Shown here piece after piece: positions 33,928 to 42,984 of a DNA stretch of 64,000 nt. The DNA is taken from the NCBI RefSeq assembly GCF_900302445.1, contig NZ_ONZF01000002.1, positions 372,001-436,000 of the forward strand, in the 5' to 3' direction. The DNA comes from Palleronia abyssalis. GTDB lineage: Bacteria > Pseudomonadota > Alphaproteobacteria > Rhodobacterales > Rhodobacteraceae. Both the position numbers and the translations under genes were made by a program. The number at the start of each line of letters is the position of its first letter. Within the stretch, counting starts at the first letter, position 1. Below the pieces are notes generated by a model. That model was not told the DNA's origin and searched no databases. It worked only from the letters and a program-made list of their open reading frames with translations.

Positions 33928-35020
33928 GCTCCTCATACCGGGGCGAGTTGATATATGACAGCAGGGCGCGGTTCAGCGGTTCGCGCAGGTCCGAGCCTTC
34001 GGGCAAAGCGATCCCGTACTGCTCGCGCCCGATGTCCTGATCCAGTACGCGAACCTGCCCGTCGAACTGGTCCCGCGCGACGTAGGACAGGACCGGGCGG
34101 TCATGAACGAAGGCGTCCAGCCGCGCCTCGAGCAGCGCCTCGTATCCCTCGGCCACGGACTCGAACCCGCGGGCATCGATCCGGCGGCGGGCAAGCTCCT
34201 CGGCGCCGGTCGAGCTTTCCACGACGCCAACGCGCACGCTGTCCAGATCGGACGCCCCCTCTATCCCGCTGCCAAGCTGTCCGACGGTCAGGGATGCGGC
34301 GATGGCAGCGGTGAAGCTGGCCACGATGATCATTGCGGTGAACATCCAGATCAGCCCGACAATCCGACCGCCGATCGTCCGCGGGCTCTTGTCGCCATAG
34401 CCCACGGTGGTCATCGTCACGGCGGCCCACCAGAACCCGTCGCCCAGACCCTTCACGGGCTTTCGGCTGAACTCTTCCTCGTTGCCCTTGCGTTCGAAGA
34501 ACCAGATCGCGACGCCGGCTGTCAGCAGAACCGCCGAAAGGCCCGCCAAGACCACCATGAACTGCCACGAGAAGAAATTGCGCGCGACCTGCAACCATCC
34601 CCCGGTCGAGATCGGATTGATCGCAATGCCAAGGCCCGTGCTGTAATAGGGATAAGTGAAATCCACCCGGAACTCACGATCCGCGGTGATCGACAGGGCG
34701 GCGACGGAAGCGGCATATTGCCCTTCTGCCGTCCCTTCGATCATGTCCGCCAGGGTCGTCTCGCGCAGATCATAGGCCAGGTCCAGCTCGTCGGCCAGTG
34801 CCTCCCACATCTCGATGGCGATGCCGGTCCATTCGCCGTCTGGCCCGCGCAACGCGAAGGGCGGCGCCTCGCGGGTGGCCACGATCAGGCTCGCGCCGGC
34901 CGCACTCTCGACGGCCTCGGCCAACTGGGGTTGAGTGTCCGACGGGGTCTCGTCCTGCGCCGAAACCGGCACGGTCAGAAGAAACAGAAGGGCGGCGGCA
35001 CGGGCGAACAGCTTTATCAT
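33893..35020 (-). CDS. Prokaryotic ionotropic glutamate-receptor-like channel (GluR0 type)
   Basis: The 375-residue protein has the order signal peptide (1-21), half of a periplasmic binding domain (about 42-140, with EAPPFALRGPDGEWTGIAIEM and AALSITADREFRVDFTYPYY), membrane helix (about 150-172), pore loop FWWAAVTMTTVGYGDKSP (about 197-215), second helix (about 220-245), and the other binding-domain half (about 255-370, VRVGVVESSTGAEEL and FVHDRPVLSY). This interrupted SBP_bac_3 layout with a K+-channel TVGYGD filter is that of cyanobacterial GluR0. The SITADREFRVDF segment carries the Arg used by amino-acid binders to hold the alpha-carboxylate. It should be a tetrameric ligand-gated potassium channel in the inner membrane; the ligand is unproven. 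Confidence 0.92.
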   Translation of the reverse strand: MIKLFARAAALLFLLTVPVSAQDETPSDTQPQLAEAVESAAGASLIVATREAPPFALRGPDGEWTGIAIEMWEALADELDLAYDLRETTLADMIEGTAEGQYAASVAALSITADREFRVDFTYPYYSTGLGIAINPISTGGWLQVARNFFSWQFMVVLAGLSAVLLTAGVAIWFFERKGNEEEFSRKPVKGLGDGFWWAAVTMTTVGYGDKSPRTIGGRIVGLIWMFTAMIIVASFTAAIAASLTVGQLGSGIEGASDLDSVRVGVVESSTGAEELARRRIDARGFESVAEGYEALLEARLDAFVHDRPVLSYVARDQFDGQVRVLDQDIGREQYGIALPEGSDLREPLNRALLSYINSPRYEELIRRYLGSDGG

Positions 35021-35052
35021 TCGCCCCGACCTAGGGCGCCCCGCGTCCCTTG

Positions 35053-35151
35053 CTAGAGGATCATCAGCCGGATCAAATAGGCGATCACCCCCAGGACCGC
35101 GACGCTAGCGGTCCATAGCGCTGCGAACCACGCGATCCGTTTCCACCACAT
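35053..35151 (-). CDS. DUF2474 small membrane subunit of bd-type oxidase
   Basis: The 32-residue protein (MWWKRIAWFAALWTASVAVL...) has one membrane helix and a short basic/aromatic N-terminus, the hallmark of DUF2474. That family follows cydB in cyanide-insensitive-oxidase operons and is thought to be the counterpart of CydX. ATG 35151 lies 22 bp beyond the cydB stop with AGAAG upstream. Confidence 0.85.
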   Translation of the reverse strand: MWWKRIAWFAALWTASVAVLGVIAYLIRLMIL

Positions 35152-35173
35152 GGCAGGCTTCTTTCCAAAGCGC

Positions 35174-36193
35174 CTAGTGATAGCCTTCCCCCGGTTTGAT
35201 CTTCCCGCGGAACACGTAATAAGCGAACGCGGTATAGCCCAGGATAATGGGCACCAGAATGATCGCCCCCACGAACATGAAAAGCTGCGATTTGAACGGG
35301 CTTGCGGCATCGTACATCGTGACGCTTGTGGGGATGACATAGGGCCACATGCACACGCCAAGCCCGATGAAGCACAGAAGGAACAGACCCAGCGTCAACA
35401 CGAAGGGCATCCAGTCGTTGCTTTCGTTGTACAGTTCCTTGCCCAGGAACAGGATGAACAGCACGACCAGGATCGGCACCGGCGCCACTTGCAGCATCTG
35501 CGGCCAGGAATACCACCGTTCGAAATACGCAGCCTCAAGGAACGGGGTCCACAGGGACACAATCCCGATAAAGCCCACGGTCACGAACCCAAGGATCCGT
35601 GCGATGTTGCGCGAATGCTTCCTGACATACCCCTCGGTCCGCCAGTTCAGCCAGCACGCCCCCAAAAGGCCGTAGCCGAACACCACGGCCAGACCGCAGG
35701 TCAGCGTGAACGGCGTCAGCCAGTCCCACCAGCCGCCGCCATAGGCCCGGCCGTCGACCTCGATCCCCTGCAGCAGGGCGCCGAGGGCGATCCCCTGCGC
35801 CATCGCCGCGACGGTTGACCCGCCGATGAACGCCCAGTCCCAGAACTTTTCCGAAAACCTGTTACCCGCACGCCAGCGGAACTCGAACGCGACACCGCGG
35901 AAGACCAGCGCCAGAAGCATCGCGATGATCGGCGGGTACAGCGCGGGCATGATGATGGCGTAGGCCAGTGGGAAGGCGGCGAACAAGCCGCCACCGCCCA
36001 AGACAAGCCACGTCTCGTTCCCGTCCCAGACGGGCGCGACCGTGTTCATCATCAGGTCGCGATCTTCTTTCCTCGGGAAGGCGGGGTAGAGTATCCCGAT
36101 CCCCAGGTCGAACCCGTCCAGAACGACGTAGACATAGACGGCGAAGGCCAGAAGCAGGGCCCATGCGACCGTCAAGTCAAAGCTGATCTCCAT
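35174..36193 (-). CDS. cydB: Cytochrome bd-type ubiquinol oxidase subunit II
   Basis: The 339-residue protein has eight or nine membrane helices and the subunit II pattern: FAVYVYVVLDGFDLGIGILYP near the start, VAPVWDGNETWLVLGGGGLFAAFPLAYA, and later FRWRAGNRFSEKFWDWAFIGGS. It forms the oxidase with CydA and reduces oxygen to water using quinol. It lies 12 bp after cydA and 22 bp before the DUF2474 gene, making a three-gene operon. The short total length and the DUF2474 neighbour point to the cyanide-insensitive (CioB) branch. Confidence 0.95.
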   Translation of the reverse strand: MEISFDLTVAWALLLAFAVYVYVVLDGFDLGIGILYPAFPRKEDRDLMMNTVAPVWDGNETWLVLGGGGLFAAFPLAYAIIMPALYPPIIAMLLALVFRGVAFEFRWRAGNRFSEKFWDWAFIGGSTVAAMAQGIALGALLQGIEVDGRAYGGGWWDWLTPFTLTCGLAVVFGYGLLGACWLNWRTEGYVRKHSRNIARILGFVTVGFIGIVSLWTPFLEAAYFERWYSWPQMLQVAPVPILVVLFILFLGKELYNESNDWMPFVLTLGLFLLCFIGLGVCMWPYVIPTSVTMYDAASPFKSQLFMFVGAIILVPIILGYTAFAYYVFRGKIKPGEGYH

Positions 36194-36205
36194 TCCGTGC
36201 GCTCC

Positions 36206-37621
36206 TTATTCGGCCGGGCTGACTTCAGGCGTGGTGCCGGGCGTGATGCCCGCGGTACGGATCGGGCCGTCGCTGTCCTTTTCGGACTCGCCCTTCTCGG
36301 GCGCTTTCAGCATCAGCTTCAGCAGATAGATGATGCCGGCCCCGAACACAGCGAAATAGATCACGATGAACGCCATCAAGGAGGTGCCGACTGCCTGCGC
36401 CCCGATGGGCGACATCGACTCGGACGTTCGCATCAGGCCGTAGACGGTATAGGGCTGTCGGCCGACCTCGGTCGTGATCCAGCCCGCGATGATGGCGACG
36501 ATCCCCGACGGGGCCATCAGGACAGATACGCGATGAAGCCATCTGTCGTCGTAAAGCCGACCCCGCCACCTCGACCACAGGGACCAAAGTCCGACGCCGA
36601 TCATGACCATGCCGATACCCACCATTACGCGGAACGACCAGAAGACGATGGCGACGGGCGGCTCTTCGCTGCGCGGCACTGTGTCCAGGCCATCCATCGA
36701 GGCATCCAGGCCCTTTCCCAGAATCGGCCCTCCAATCCGCGGGATCTCGACCGCGTAGCGCATCTCGCCCGCCTCCTGATCCGGGATGCCGAACAGGATC
36801 AGGGGGATGCCGTCATCATAGCTTTCGAAGTGACCTTCCATCGCCAGTACCTTGGTCGGCTGGTATTCGTAGGTGTTCAGACCTTGCTCGTGTCCCAGAA
36901 CCAGTTGCAGCGGGGCGACGACGGCGGCCATCCACATGGCCATCGAAAACATCGTGCGCACGCCACGGTTGTCGTGCCGCCCGCGCAGCAAGTGCCACCC
37001 TCCGACGCCGCCGACGACGAACGCGGTGCCAAGGAATGCCGCCGTCAGTGTATGCGCCAGACGATAGGGAAAGGACGGATTGAAGATCGCCGCCAGCCAG
37101 TCGTCCGGCAGGAATTGCCCATTCTCGCCCATGACGAAGCCCGCAGGGGTATGCATCCAGCTGTTCACCGACAGGATCCACGTGGCCGATACAGCCGTTC
37201 CGAACGCGACGAGGCAGGTCGCCGTCATGTGCAGGCCGGGTCCGACCTTGTCGCGGCCGAACAGCATGATCCCCAGGAACCCCGCCTCTAGGAAGAACGC
37301 CGTCAGAACCTCGTATGCCATCAAGGGGCCGATCACCGGGCCCGCCCGATCCGAGAACACCGACCAGTTCGTGCCGAATTGATACGACATCACGATGCCC
37401 GACACGACGCCCATCGCGAACGAGATCGCGAAGATCTTCACCCAGAATTTGAACAGGCGCAGATACGCCTCGTCTTTCGTCCAAAGGAACATGCCGTTCA
37501 GGACGGCCAGATAGCTGGCCAGACCGATGGTGAACGCCGGAAAGATGAAGTGGAAAGCGACGGTAAAGCCGAACTGGATGCGGGCCAGAACGAGTGCGTC
37601 GAGACCGAGAAATGTATCCAT
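36206..37621 (-). CDS. cydA: Cytochrome bd-type ubiquinol oxidase subunit I (CIO type)
   Basis: The 471-residue subunit I carries the haem and quinol sites: RIQFGFTVAFHFIFPAFTIG at the start, the QFGTNWSVFSDRAGPVIGPLMAYEVLTAFFLEAGFLGIMLFG region, and GWITTEVGRQPYTVYGLMRT near residue 385. The length places it with the short quinol-loop group, as in CioA, rather than E. coli CydA with 522 residues. It is the first gene of cydA-cydB-DUF2474, read leftward from the region at 37622-37780. No cydDC assembly genes are in the window. Confidence 0.95.
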   Translation of the reverse strand: MDTFLGLDALVLARIQFGFTVAFHFIFPAFTIGLASYLAVLNGMFLWTKDEAYLRLFKFWVKIFAISFAMGVVSGIVMSYQFGTNWSVFSDRAGPVIGPLMAYEVLTAFFLEAGFLGIMLFGRDKVGPGLHMTATCLVAFGTAVSATWILSVNSWMHTPAGFVMGENGQFLPDDWLAAIFNPSFPYRLAHTLTAAFLGTAFVVGGVGGWHLLRGRHDNRGVRTMFSMAMWMAAVVAPLQLVLGHEQGLNTYEYQPTKVLAMEGHFESYDDGIPLILFGIPDQEAGEMRYAVEIPRIGGPILGKGLDASMDGLDTVPRSEEPPVAIVFWSFRVMVGIGMVMIGVGLWSLWSRWRGRLYDDRWLHRVSVLMAPSGIVAIIAGWITTEVGRQPYTVYGLMRTSESMSPIGAQAVGTSLMAFIVIYFAVFGAGIIYLLKLMLKAPEKGESEKDSDGPIRTAGITPGTTPEVSPAE

Positions 37622-37784
37622 GGACTTACCTGCTTCACGAATGGGAACACGGAATACTTATGCGGCCCGGGCGTTCCGTCCAACAGCACCTTGCGGCGCG
37701 CAATGTCACACCGTGTCGGGTTTTCCCTGCTGTTCTTGCGCGGATTGACACGAGGGCAAGGGGTTTTCCGGAGAACCCGGAAAT

Positions 37785-37816
37785 GGAAAAGGCCGACACG
37801 TGCTGTTGTGCCGGCC
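37785..37816 (-). terminator. Terminator of the exported L,D-transpeptidase gene
   Basis: On the minus strand GGCCGGCAC pairs with GTGTCGGCC (one G-U pair that exists only on this strand) and is followed by TTTTCC. The stem occupies 37791-37816. Confidence 0.8.
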
Positions 37817-37855
37817 CTACTCGACGATGCTGACCGCCCGAAAATTCCGGATCGT

Positions 37856-38422
37856 TCAGACCATTTTCGGATAAAGAACGACACGCGCGTCCATTGGCAC
37901 CTGCTCGTATAGCAGCTTGATATGCTCGTTGGTCAGGCCAGCACAGCCGTTCGAGACGGCGCGCCCGATAGTGTTGATGTCGGGCGTCCCATGAATTCGC
38001 AGATAGGTATCGCCGCGGCCTTCCTGGAAGAGGTAAAGCGCGCGGGCCCCAAGCGGGTTGTCCGGGCCGCCGGGCATTCCGTCGGAGTACTGTGCGTATT
38101 TCTCGGGCTCACGGCTGATCATGTCCGGCGTGGGCGTCCACGAGGGCCATTCCTTCTTTGCGCCGACGTAATACTGCCCCGGCTCGTACAGGCCTTCACG
38201 GCCGACCCGGATGCCGTAGCGCCATGCCTGACCGTTCGGCATCGTCCAGAAAAGCTGGAAGTGATCGGGGAAAACATGCACTTCCCCAGGCGGAAGCGAA
38301 TGGCGCAGCGTCACGAAAGCGGGCTGCAGATGCGGCGGAAGCTGCTGCGCCATGGCGGGGCCGCCCACCAGGGCCGCGCCGAAGGTGGCAAGTCCCGTCA
38401 AAACGAAGTCACGCCTGTTCAT
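37856..38422 (-). CDS. Exported L,D-transpeptidase (ErfK/YbiS type)
   Basis: The 188-residue protein has a Tat-like signal (MNRRDFVLTGLATFGAALVG, cleavage near AMAQ). The YkuD domain carries the catalytic histidine and cysteine in LRIHGTPDINTIGRAVSNGCAGL. It forms 3-3 crosslinks or links lipoproteins to peptidoglycan in the periplasm. ATG 38422 begins the signal peptide; the frame is open to 38515 but those residues are not signal-like. It has its own terminator at 37785-37816. Confidence 0.92.
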   Translation of the reverse strand: MNRRDFVLTGLATFGAALVGGPAMAQQLPPHLQPAFVTLRHSLPPGEVHVFPDHFQLFWTMPNGQAWRYGIRVGREGLYEPGQYYVGAKKEWPSWTPTPDMISREPEKYAQYSDGMPGGPDNPLGARALYLFQEGRGDTYLRIHGTPDINTIGRAVSNGCAGLTNEHIKLLYEQVPMDARVVLYPKMV

Positions 38423-38557
38423 ATGGATCGTCCCTTTGTCGTTAAGCCCTTGGATGCAACGTAAACCATGCGTCCCGGTTGCAGGACATCTGCCACGAAA
38501 ACGTGAAGCCTGCATCTGAAATGGTACGGCCGGGCAGTGCCGCTATCCGGTTTGCGG

Positions 38558-39037
38558 TCAGGCGGCCGAATAACGGGCAAAAACCTCGGTCTCGCCCCCT
38601 GTGCGGATCAGGTGTACATCGTAGGCATCGCGCGCCGTTTCCGGTCCCATCCCCGGAGAGCCATAGGGCATCCCCGGCACTGCCAGTCCCACCGCGTCGG
38701 GACGCGTGTTCAGAAGGCGGCGAATATCGGACGGGGGAACGTGCCCCTCAATCATGTATCCGTCGATCCTTCCGGTGTGACACGAGGCCATATCTGCCGG
38801 GATCCCGTTTTCCAGCTTGTAGCGGCTCAAAGCAGTACCCGTCGACGGTTCGGTGGTGATCTTGAAGCCGTCCCGCTCGAGGATGTCGATCCAGGCCGAA
38901 CAGCACCCGCAATTCGGGTCCTTCACGACGTGCATGGATGGAACGGCCGCGGCACCGAGCCGTGGCAGGATAGCGGCGCCACCAAGCGCGGCGAGGCTGC
39001 CCAGAAGGGCGCGGCGTGTCGTCGTGCTGGGTCTCAT
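38558..39037 (-). CDS. DUF411 family metal-associated protein
   Basis: The 159-residue product starts at ATG 39037 with GGAG eight bases upstream. A twin-arginine-like leader (TTTRRALLGSLAALGGAAIL) is followed by the DUF411 signature VVKDPNCGCCSAWIDILERDGF, and then ASCHTGRIDGYMIEGHVPPSDIRRLL and a terminal VAVPGMP-like segment (LAVPGMPYGSPGM). DUF411 proteins occur with copper resistance genes and have a possible metal-binding CGCC motif. No other copper gene is adjacent; it lies 135 bp upstream of the L,D-transpeptidase gene on the same strand. Confidence 0.88.
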   Translation of the reverse strand: MRPSTTTRRALLGSLAALGGAAILPRLGAAAVPSMHVVKDPNCGCCSAWIDILERDGFKITTEPSTGTALSRYKLENGIPADMASCHTGRIDGYMIEGHVPPSDIRRLLNTRPDAVGLAVPGMPYGSPGMGPETARDAYDVHLIRTGGETEVFARYSAA

Positions 39038-39162
39038 ATCGGTCTTCTCCTTCACGGGCCTGTTCGAATACCTGGCGCTGGTGAAGGGATAAAGGCCGTC
39101 CCGGAAACCGGCAAGCGGGCCTCACCTCCGCCGGGATCACGTTTCGGTCGGCTATCGCCGAT

Positions 39163-39197
39163 AGAAAAAGGACCGGCCCCTGTTCGGGGGCCGGCCG
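39163..39197 (-). terminator. Terminator of pnp
   Basis: On the minus strand GGCCGGCCCC, loop GAACA and GGGGCCGGTCC (39170-39196) form a long GC stem followed by TTTTTC, just beyond the pnp stop. Confidence 0.9.
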
Positions 39198-39222
39198 CTT
39201 GTCGTTCCACAAGGCGGAAGAA

Positions 39223-41358
39223 TCAGCCTTCGGCTTCTTCTTCCGCCTTGGCTTCCTGTCCGGTCTCCTGGTCCACGACCTTCATCGACAGGCGCACCTT
39301 GCCACGGTCGTCAAAGCCCAGAAGCTTGACCCAAACCTCCTGGCCTTCCTTCAGGACGTCCGAAGGATGGTTCAGGCGGCGGTTCTCGATCTGGCTGACA
39401 TGGACCAGGCCGTCGCGCTTGCCGAAGAAGTTCACGAAGGCGCCGAAGTCCACGATCTTCACGACCGTGCCCTTGTACACCTTGCCCTCTTCCGGCTCGG
39501 CCACAATCGAATAGATCATGTCGTAGGCCCGCTGGATCGCGTCGCCATTTGCGCTGGCGATCTTGATCACGCCGTCGTCGTTGACGTCGACCTTGGCGCC
39601 GGACGTCTCGACGATCTCGCGGATGACCTTGCCGCCCGAGCCGATGACTTCGCGGATCTTGTCCACGGGGATCTGCATCGTCTCGATCCGGGGAGCGTGC
39701 TGGCTGAACTCGGCCGCGGAGGACAGCGCCTTGTTCATCTCGCCCAGGATGTGCATCCGGCCGGCCTTGGCCTGCGCCAGCGCCTTTTGCATGATCTCGG
39801 GGGTGATGCCCGCGACCTTGATGTCCATCTGAAGCGAGGTGATCCCGTTCTCGGTGCCGGCAACCTTGAAGTCCATGTCGCCGAGGTGATCCTCGTCGCC
39901 CAGGATGTCGGTCAGGATCGCATAGTCGCCGTCATCTTCCAGGATCAGACCCATCGCCACACCGGCCACGGGGGCCTTCAGCGGCACGCCCGCATCCATC
40001 ATCGACAGCGACCCACCGCAGACCGACGCCATGGAAGAGGAGCCGTTCGATTCGGTGATCTCGGACACGACGCGGATGGTGTAGGGGAAGTCGGTCGGCG
40101 CCGGCAGAACCGCCTGAAGCGCACGCCACGCCAGCTTGCCGTGACCGATCTCGCGACGGCCCGGAGGTCCGAAGCGGCCCACTTCGCCCACCGAGTAAGG
40201 GGGGAAGTTGTAGTGCAGCAGGAAGTTCGACTTGTAGGTGCCCTGAAGAGCGTCGATCATCTGCTCGTCGTCGCCAGTGCCCAGCGTGGTCACGACCAGA
40301 CCCTGGGTCTCGCCCCGGGTGAACAGGGCCGAGCCATGCGTCCGCGGCAGAAGGCCGGTTTCGGCAACAATTGGGCGGACCTGATCCGTCGCACGGCCAT
40401 CGATCCTCTTGCCGCCCTTCACCACGTCGCCGCGGAGGATGGAGGATTCCAGCTTCTTGAACGCCGAGCCGAGGTTCTCGTCGGCCAACTGCTCTTCGGT
40501 CAGCTGTCCGCGGATATGGGCGCGCGCATCGCTGATGGCGGTCGTCCGCTCCTGCTTGTCGGTGATCGCGAAGGCGGCGCGCATCTTGTCCTCGCCCGCG
40601 GCCTTCACGGTGTCATACAGCGCCGAGTAGTCGGGCGGCTGGAAATCGAAGGGCTCTTTCGCGGCGTCTTCGGCCAGGTCGATGATCAGGTCGATCACCG
40701 GCTGGATTTGCTGGTGGGCAAAATTCACGGCGCCCAGCATCTCTTCTTCGGTCAGCTCGTAGGCTTCCGATTCCACCATCATCACGGCGTCCTTGGTGCC
40801 CGCGACGACAAGGTCGAGGCGCTGATCGACGTTCTCACGCAGCTTGTGCATGTCGTCGATCTCGGGGTTCAGGACGTATTCGCCGCCCTCATAGCCCACG
40901 CGGCAGCCGGCGATCGGGCCCATGAAAGGCGCGCCCGACAGCGTCAGCGCGGCGCTGGCCGCGATCATCGCGACCACGTCGGGATCGTTGACAAGGTCGT
41001 GGCTCAGCACGGTGCAGATCACGAGGACTTCGTTCTTGAAGCCCGGCGCGAACAGCGGACGGATCGGGCGGTCGATCAGGCGCGAGGTCAGCGTCTCTTT
41101 CTCGGTCGGACGCGCTTCGCGCTTGAAGAACCCACCGGGGATTTTGCCCGCAGCGTAATATTTCTCGTTGTAATGAACCGTCAGCGGGAAGAAGTCCTGT
41201 CCGGGCTTCTGTTCCTTCGCAAAGGTCACGTTGGCCATGACGCTGGTCTCGCCCAGCGTCGCGATCACAGACCCATCGGCCTGGCGCGCAACTTTTCCTG
41301 TCTCGAGCGTGAGGGTTTCTTCGCCCCACTGCATCGATTTCTTTGTCTCGTTGAACAT
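39223..41358 (-). CDS. pnp: Polyribonucleotide nucleotidyltransferase (PNPase)
   Basis: The 711-residue enzyme has two RNase PH domains (about 1-140 and 310-540), separated by the helical region. The [25 protein letters not shown] segment lies in the first domain, and [24 protein letters not shown] in the second. KH (around 555-615, [14 protein letters not shown]) and S1 (about 620-690, [24 protein letters not shown]) domains follow. It degrades RNA phosphorolytically in the degradosome. The tail is acidic (AEEEAEG). It has a 202-bp leader that may hold autoregulatory structure, as in other proteobacteria. The terminator at 39163-39197 follows. Confidence 0.97.
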   Translation of the reverse strand: MFNETKKSMQWGEETLTLETGKVARQADGSVIATLGETSVMANVTFAKEQKPGQDFFPLTVHYNEKYYAAGKIPGGFFKREARPTEKETLTSRLIDRPIRPLFAPGFKNEVLVICTVLSHDLVNDPDVVAMIAASAALTLSGAPFMGPIAGCRVGYEGGEYVLNPEIDDMHKLRENVDQRLDLVVAGTKDAVMMVESEAYELTEEEMLGAVNFAHQQIQPVIDLIIDLAEDAAKEPFDFQPPDYSALYDTVKAAGEDKMRAAFAITDKQERTTAISDARAHIRGQLTEEQLADENLGSAFKKLESSILRGDVVKGGKRIDGRATDQVRPIVAETGLLPRTHGSALFTRGETQGLVVTTLGTGDDEQMIDALQGTYKSNFLLHYNFPPYSVGEVGRFGPPGRREIGHGKLAWRALQAVLPAPTDFPYTIRVVSEITESNGSSSMASVCGGSLSMMDAGVPLKAPVAGVAMGLILEDDGDYAILTDILGDEDHLGDMDFKVAGTENGITSLQMDIKVAGITPEIMQKALAQAKAGRMHILGEMNKALSSAAEFSQHAPRIETMQIPVDKIREVIGSGGKVIREIVETSGAKVDVNDDGVIKIASANGDAIQRAYDMIYSIVAEPEEGKVYKGTVVKIVDFGAFVNFFGKRDGLVHVSQIENRRLNHPSDVLKEGQEVWVKLLGFDDRGKVRLSMKVVDQETGQEAKAEEEAEG

Positions 41359-41560
41359 CTGTCGTATCCTGTCTGGGCCGACCGGAGCCCTCTCCGGCGG
41401 TCCGTTTGCATGGCGGCCGTATTGCCGCCGATCCCTCCATCATCTCATGCGCCGGGATCGAAGCGTCACGTCTCAGATGCGCCGCCCCTACATCAAAACG
41501 GCGCTGAACGCTAGCAGGTGTGATCCGGGATGACTTGATACACGGCGGGGAACGGCAGAC

Positions 41561-42493
41561 TTACGTTCCCCGCCCGAAAACCCGATGCGCCCCAAGCCCG
41601 TCGGAGACTTCGCCCTTCAGGAGGGCGGCGTAGTGATCCTCCAGCCGGTCGTCCCCATATTCCGGCGTCAACTCGGGCGCGGGGCGGTCGCCGTCATGTA
41701 CCAGCATCGACCGGGTGGCATAGAACCGCCCGATCCGCGCCAGTTCGGCTTTGGCGGCAAGCCGGGGCGATACCCGCCCCATCAGCGACAGCCCGCTTGC
41801 CACGCCATCCAGAAGCGCGACCGGCACGCGGCGCACCGCAACCTCGCGGCCCAGAAGCCGGCCCAGCATCGCAGCCTGGTCCATGGGGGTGATCGCCGGT
41901 CCGGGGCCGCCCACGGGCAGGACGCGGTTCCGCTTGTCGGGATCAGACAGGCAATCCACCAGAAACGCCGCGCAATCGCGGTCCGAGATCGGCTTGCACG
42001 CCGTCAGGTTCCCGTCCCCGAACACGAGGAACGGCTTGCCCTCCGCCACACGCGCGACCTGACCCGACAGAGATTTGAAGAAGGCGGTCGGCCGCACGAC
42101 GGACCAGTTCATGGACGACGCTCTAAGCCTCGCTTCGGCGGCAAGCTTGGCGTGGTGAAAGGCCAGTACAGGGGGCTCGACACAGATCGCCGACAGCAGG
42201 ACGAATTGGGCAACCCCGGCGCGCTCGGCCGCGTCGATGGCGGCGATCGTCGCATCGCGATCCACGGCGCGGGCATCGTCCGGCGCCCCGGTGCGCGAGG
42301 CAAGGCAGCAGATCACCGCGTCGATTCCGGCAAGGGGCAGCGCATCGCGCATTGCATCGGCGTGGATGACCTCGCACCCCGGAACGGTGCCGGACCGCAG
42401 GACCGCGCGGACCTCGTGGGCCGCGCGCAGCAATTCGGCGGCCGTCGCACGTCCGATGGTGCCGCTGCCGCCAAGAAGCAGAACCCTTGTCAT
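41561..42493 (-). CDS. NAD(P)-binding epimerase/reductase, divinyl chlorophyllide reductase (BciA)-like
   Basis: The 310-residue extended SDR/NmrA-type protein starts at ATG 42493 (MTRVLLLGGSGTIGRATAAELL). A Rossmann GxxGxxG opens it, and RPTAFFKSLSGQVARVAEGKPFLVFGDG and ACKPISDRDCAAFLVDCL follow; this stretch is characteristic of the plant DVR/BciA branch that reduces the 8-vinyl group of divinyl chlorophyllide. No bacteriochlorophyll gene is nearby, so the substrate is uncertain. It lies between the rpsO terminator and pnp, where relatives often have no gene. Confidence 0.75.
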   Translation of the reverse strand: MTRVLLLGGSGTIGRATAAELLRAAHEVRAVLRSGTVPGCEVIHADAMRDALPLAGIDAVICCLASRTGAPDDARAVDRDATIAAIDAAERAGVAQFVLLSAICVEPPVLAFHHAKLAAEARLRASSMNWSVVRPTAFFKSLSGQVARVAEGKPFLVFGDGNLTACKPISDRDCAAFLVDCLSDPDKRNRVLPVGGPGPAITPMDQAAMLGRLLGREVAVRRVPVALLDGVASGLSLMGRVSPRLAAKAELARIGRFYATRSMLVHDGDRPAPELTPEYGDDRLEDHYAALLKGEVSDGLGAHRVFGRGT

Positions 42494-42541
42494 GTCATGA
42501 CCCTTCCACGAAGCCCCGCGCCGTTCCATGGGCCAGACACG

Positions 42542-42567
42542 AAAAAAGCCGCCCACGGGGGGCGGCC
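42542..42567 (-). terminator. Terminator of rpsO
   Basis: On the minus strand GCCGCCC, a five-base loop and GGGCGGC (42548-42566) are followed by a run of six T bases. It separates rpsO from the BciA-like gene. Confidence 0.92.
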
Positions 42568-42590
42568 TTCGGGTCGACATCGCGCGCGGA

Positions 42591-42860
42591 TCAGCGGCGG
42601 ATGTTCAGGCGCTTGATCAGGTCCTGATACCGGGCCTCGTCCTTCGCCTTGGTGTAGTCCAGCAGCTTGCGGCGCTGGGCGACCAGCTTCAGAAGGCCAC
42701 GGCGCGAGTGGTTGTCCTTCTTGTGGGTCTTGAAGTGCTCGGTCAGCGCGGCGATGCGGTGAGTCAGGATCGCGACCTGCACCTCGGGCGAGCCGGTATC
42801 GCCGGACTTCGTCGCGTAATCGCTGATGACCTTCTGCTTGTCTTCTTGCGTAATCGACAT
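42591..42860 (-). CDS. rpsO: 30S ribosomal protein S15
   Basis: The 89-residue protein is the canonical S15: [33 protein letters not shown], then [37 protein letters not shown]. It binds 16S rRNA early in 30S assembly. AAGGAGA precedes ATG 42860. It is one of the rbfA-truB-rpsO-pnp cluster, with its own terminator before pnp. Confidence 0.97.
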   Translation of the reverse strand: MSITQEDKQKVISDYATKSGDTGSPEVQVAILTHRIAALTEHFKTHKKDNHSRRGLLKLVAQRRKLLDYTKAKDEARYQDLIKRLNIRR

Positions 42861-42984
42861 CGGGCGTCTCCTTTCGGGTCTGGTGTGTCGGCACCGGCCG
42901 GGATGTCGTCCAGCACGGGCCCTTTGCCGCAACCGCGGCGAAGCGGGCGCATAGCCTGATTCCCGCGCCGTGAAAACCCCCGAT

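Noticed and set aside
37744-37770. FNR-like box before the bd oxidase (TTGAC...GGCAA)
   Set aside because: The spacing is 15 rather than 14 bases and the second half is poor; it is also nearer to the neighbouring gene's terminator. Not convincing.
39199-41514. 771-residue plus-strand frame over pnp
   Set aside because: It is a mirror of pnp codon bias (His/Asp/Arg-rich, no family pattern). pnp itself is unmistakable.
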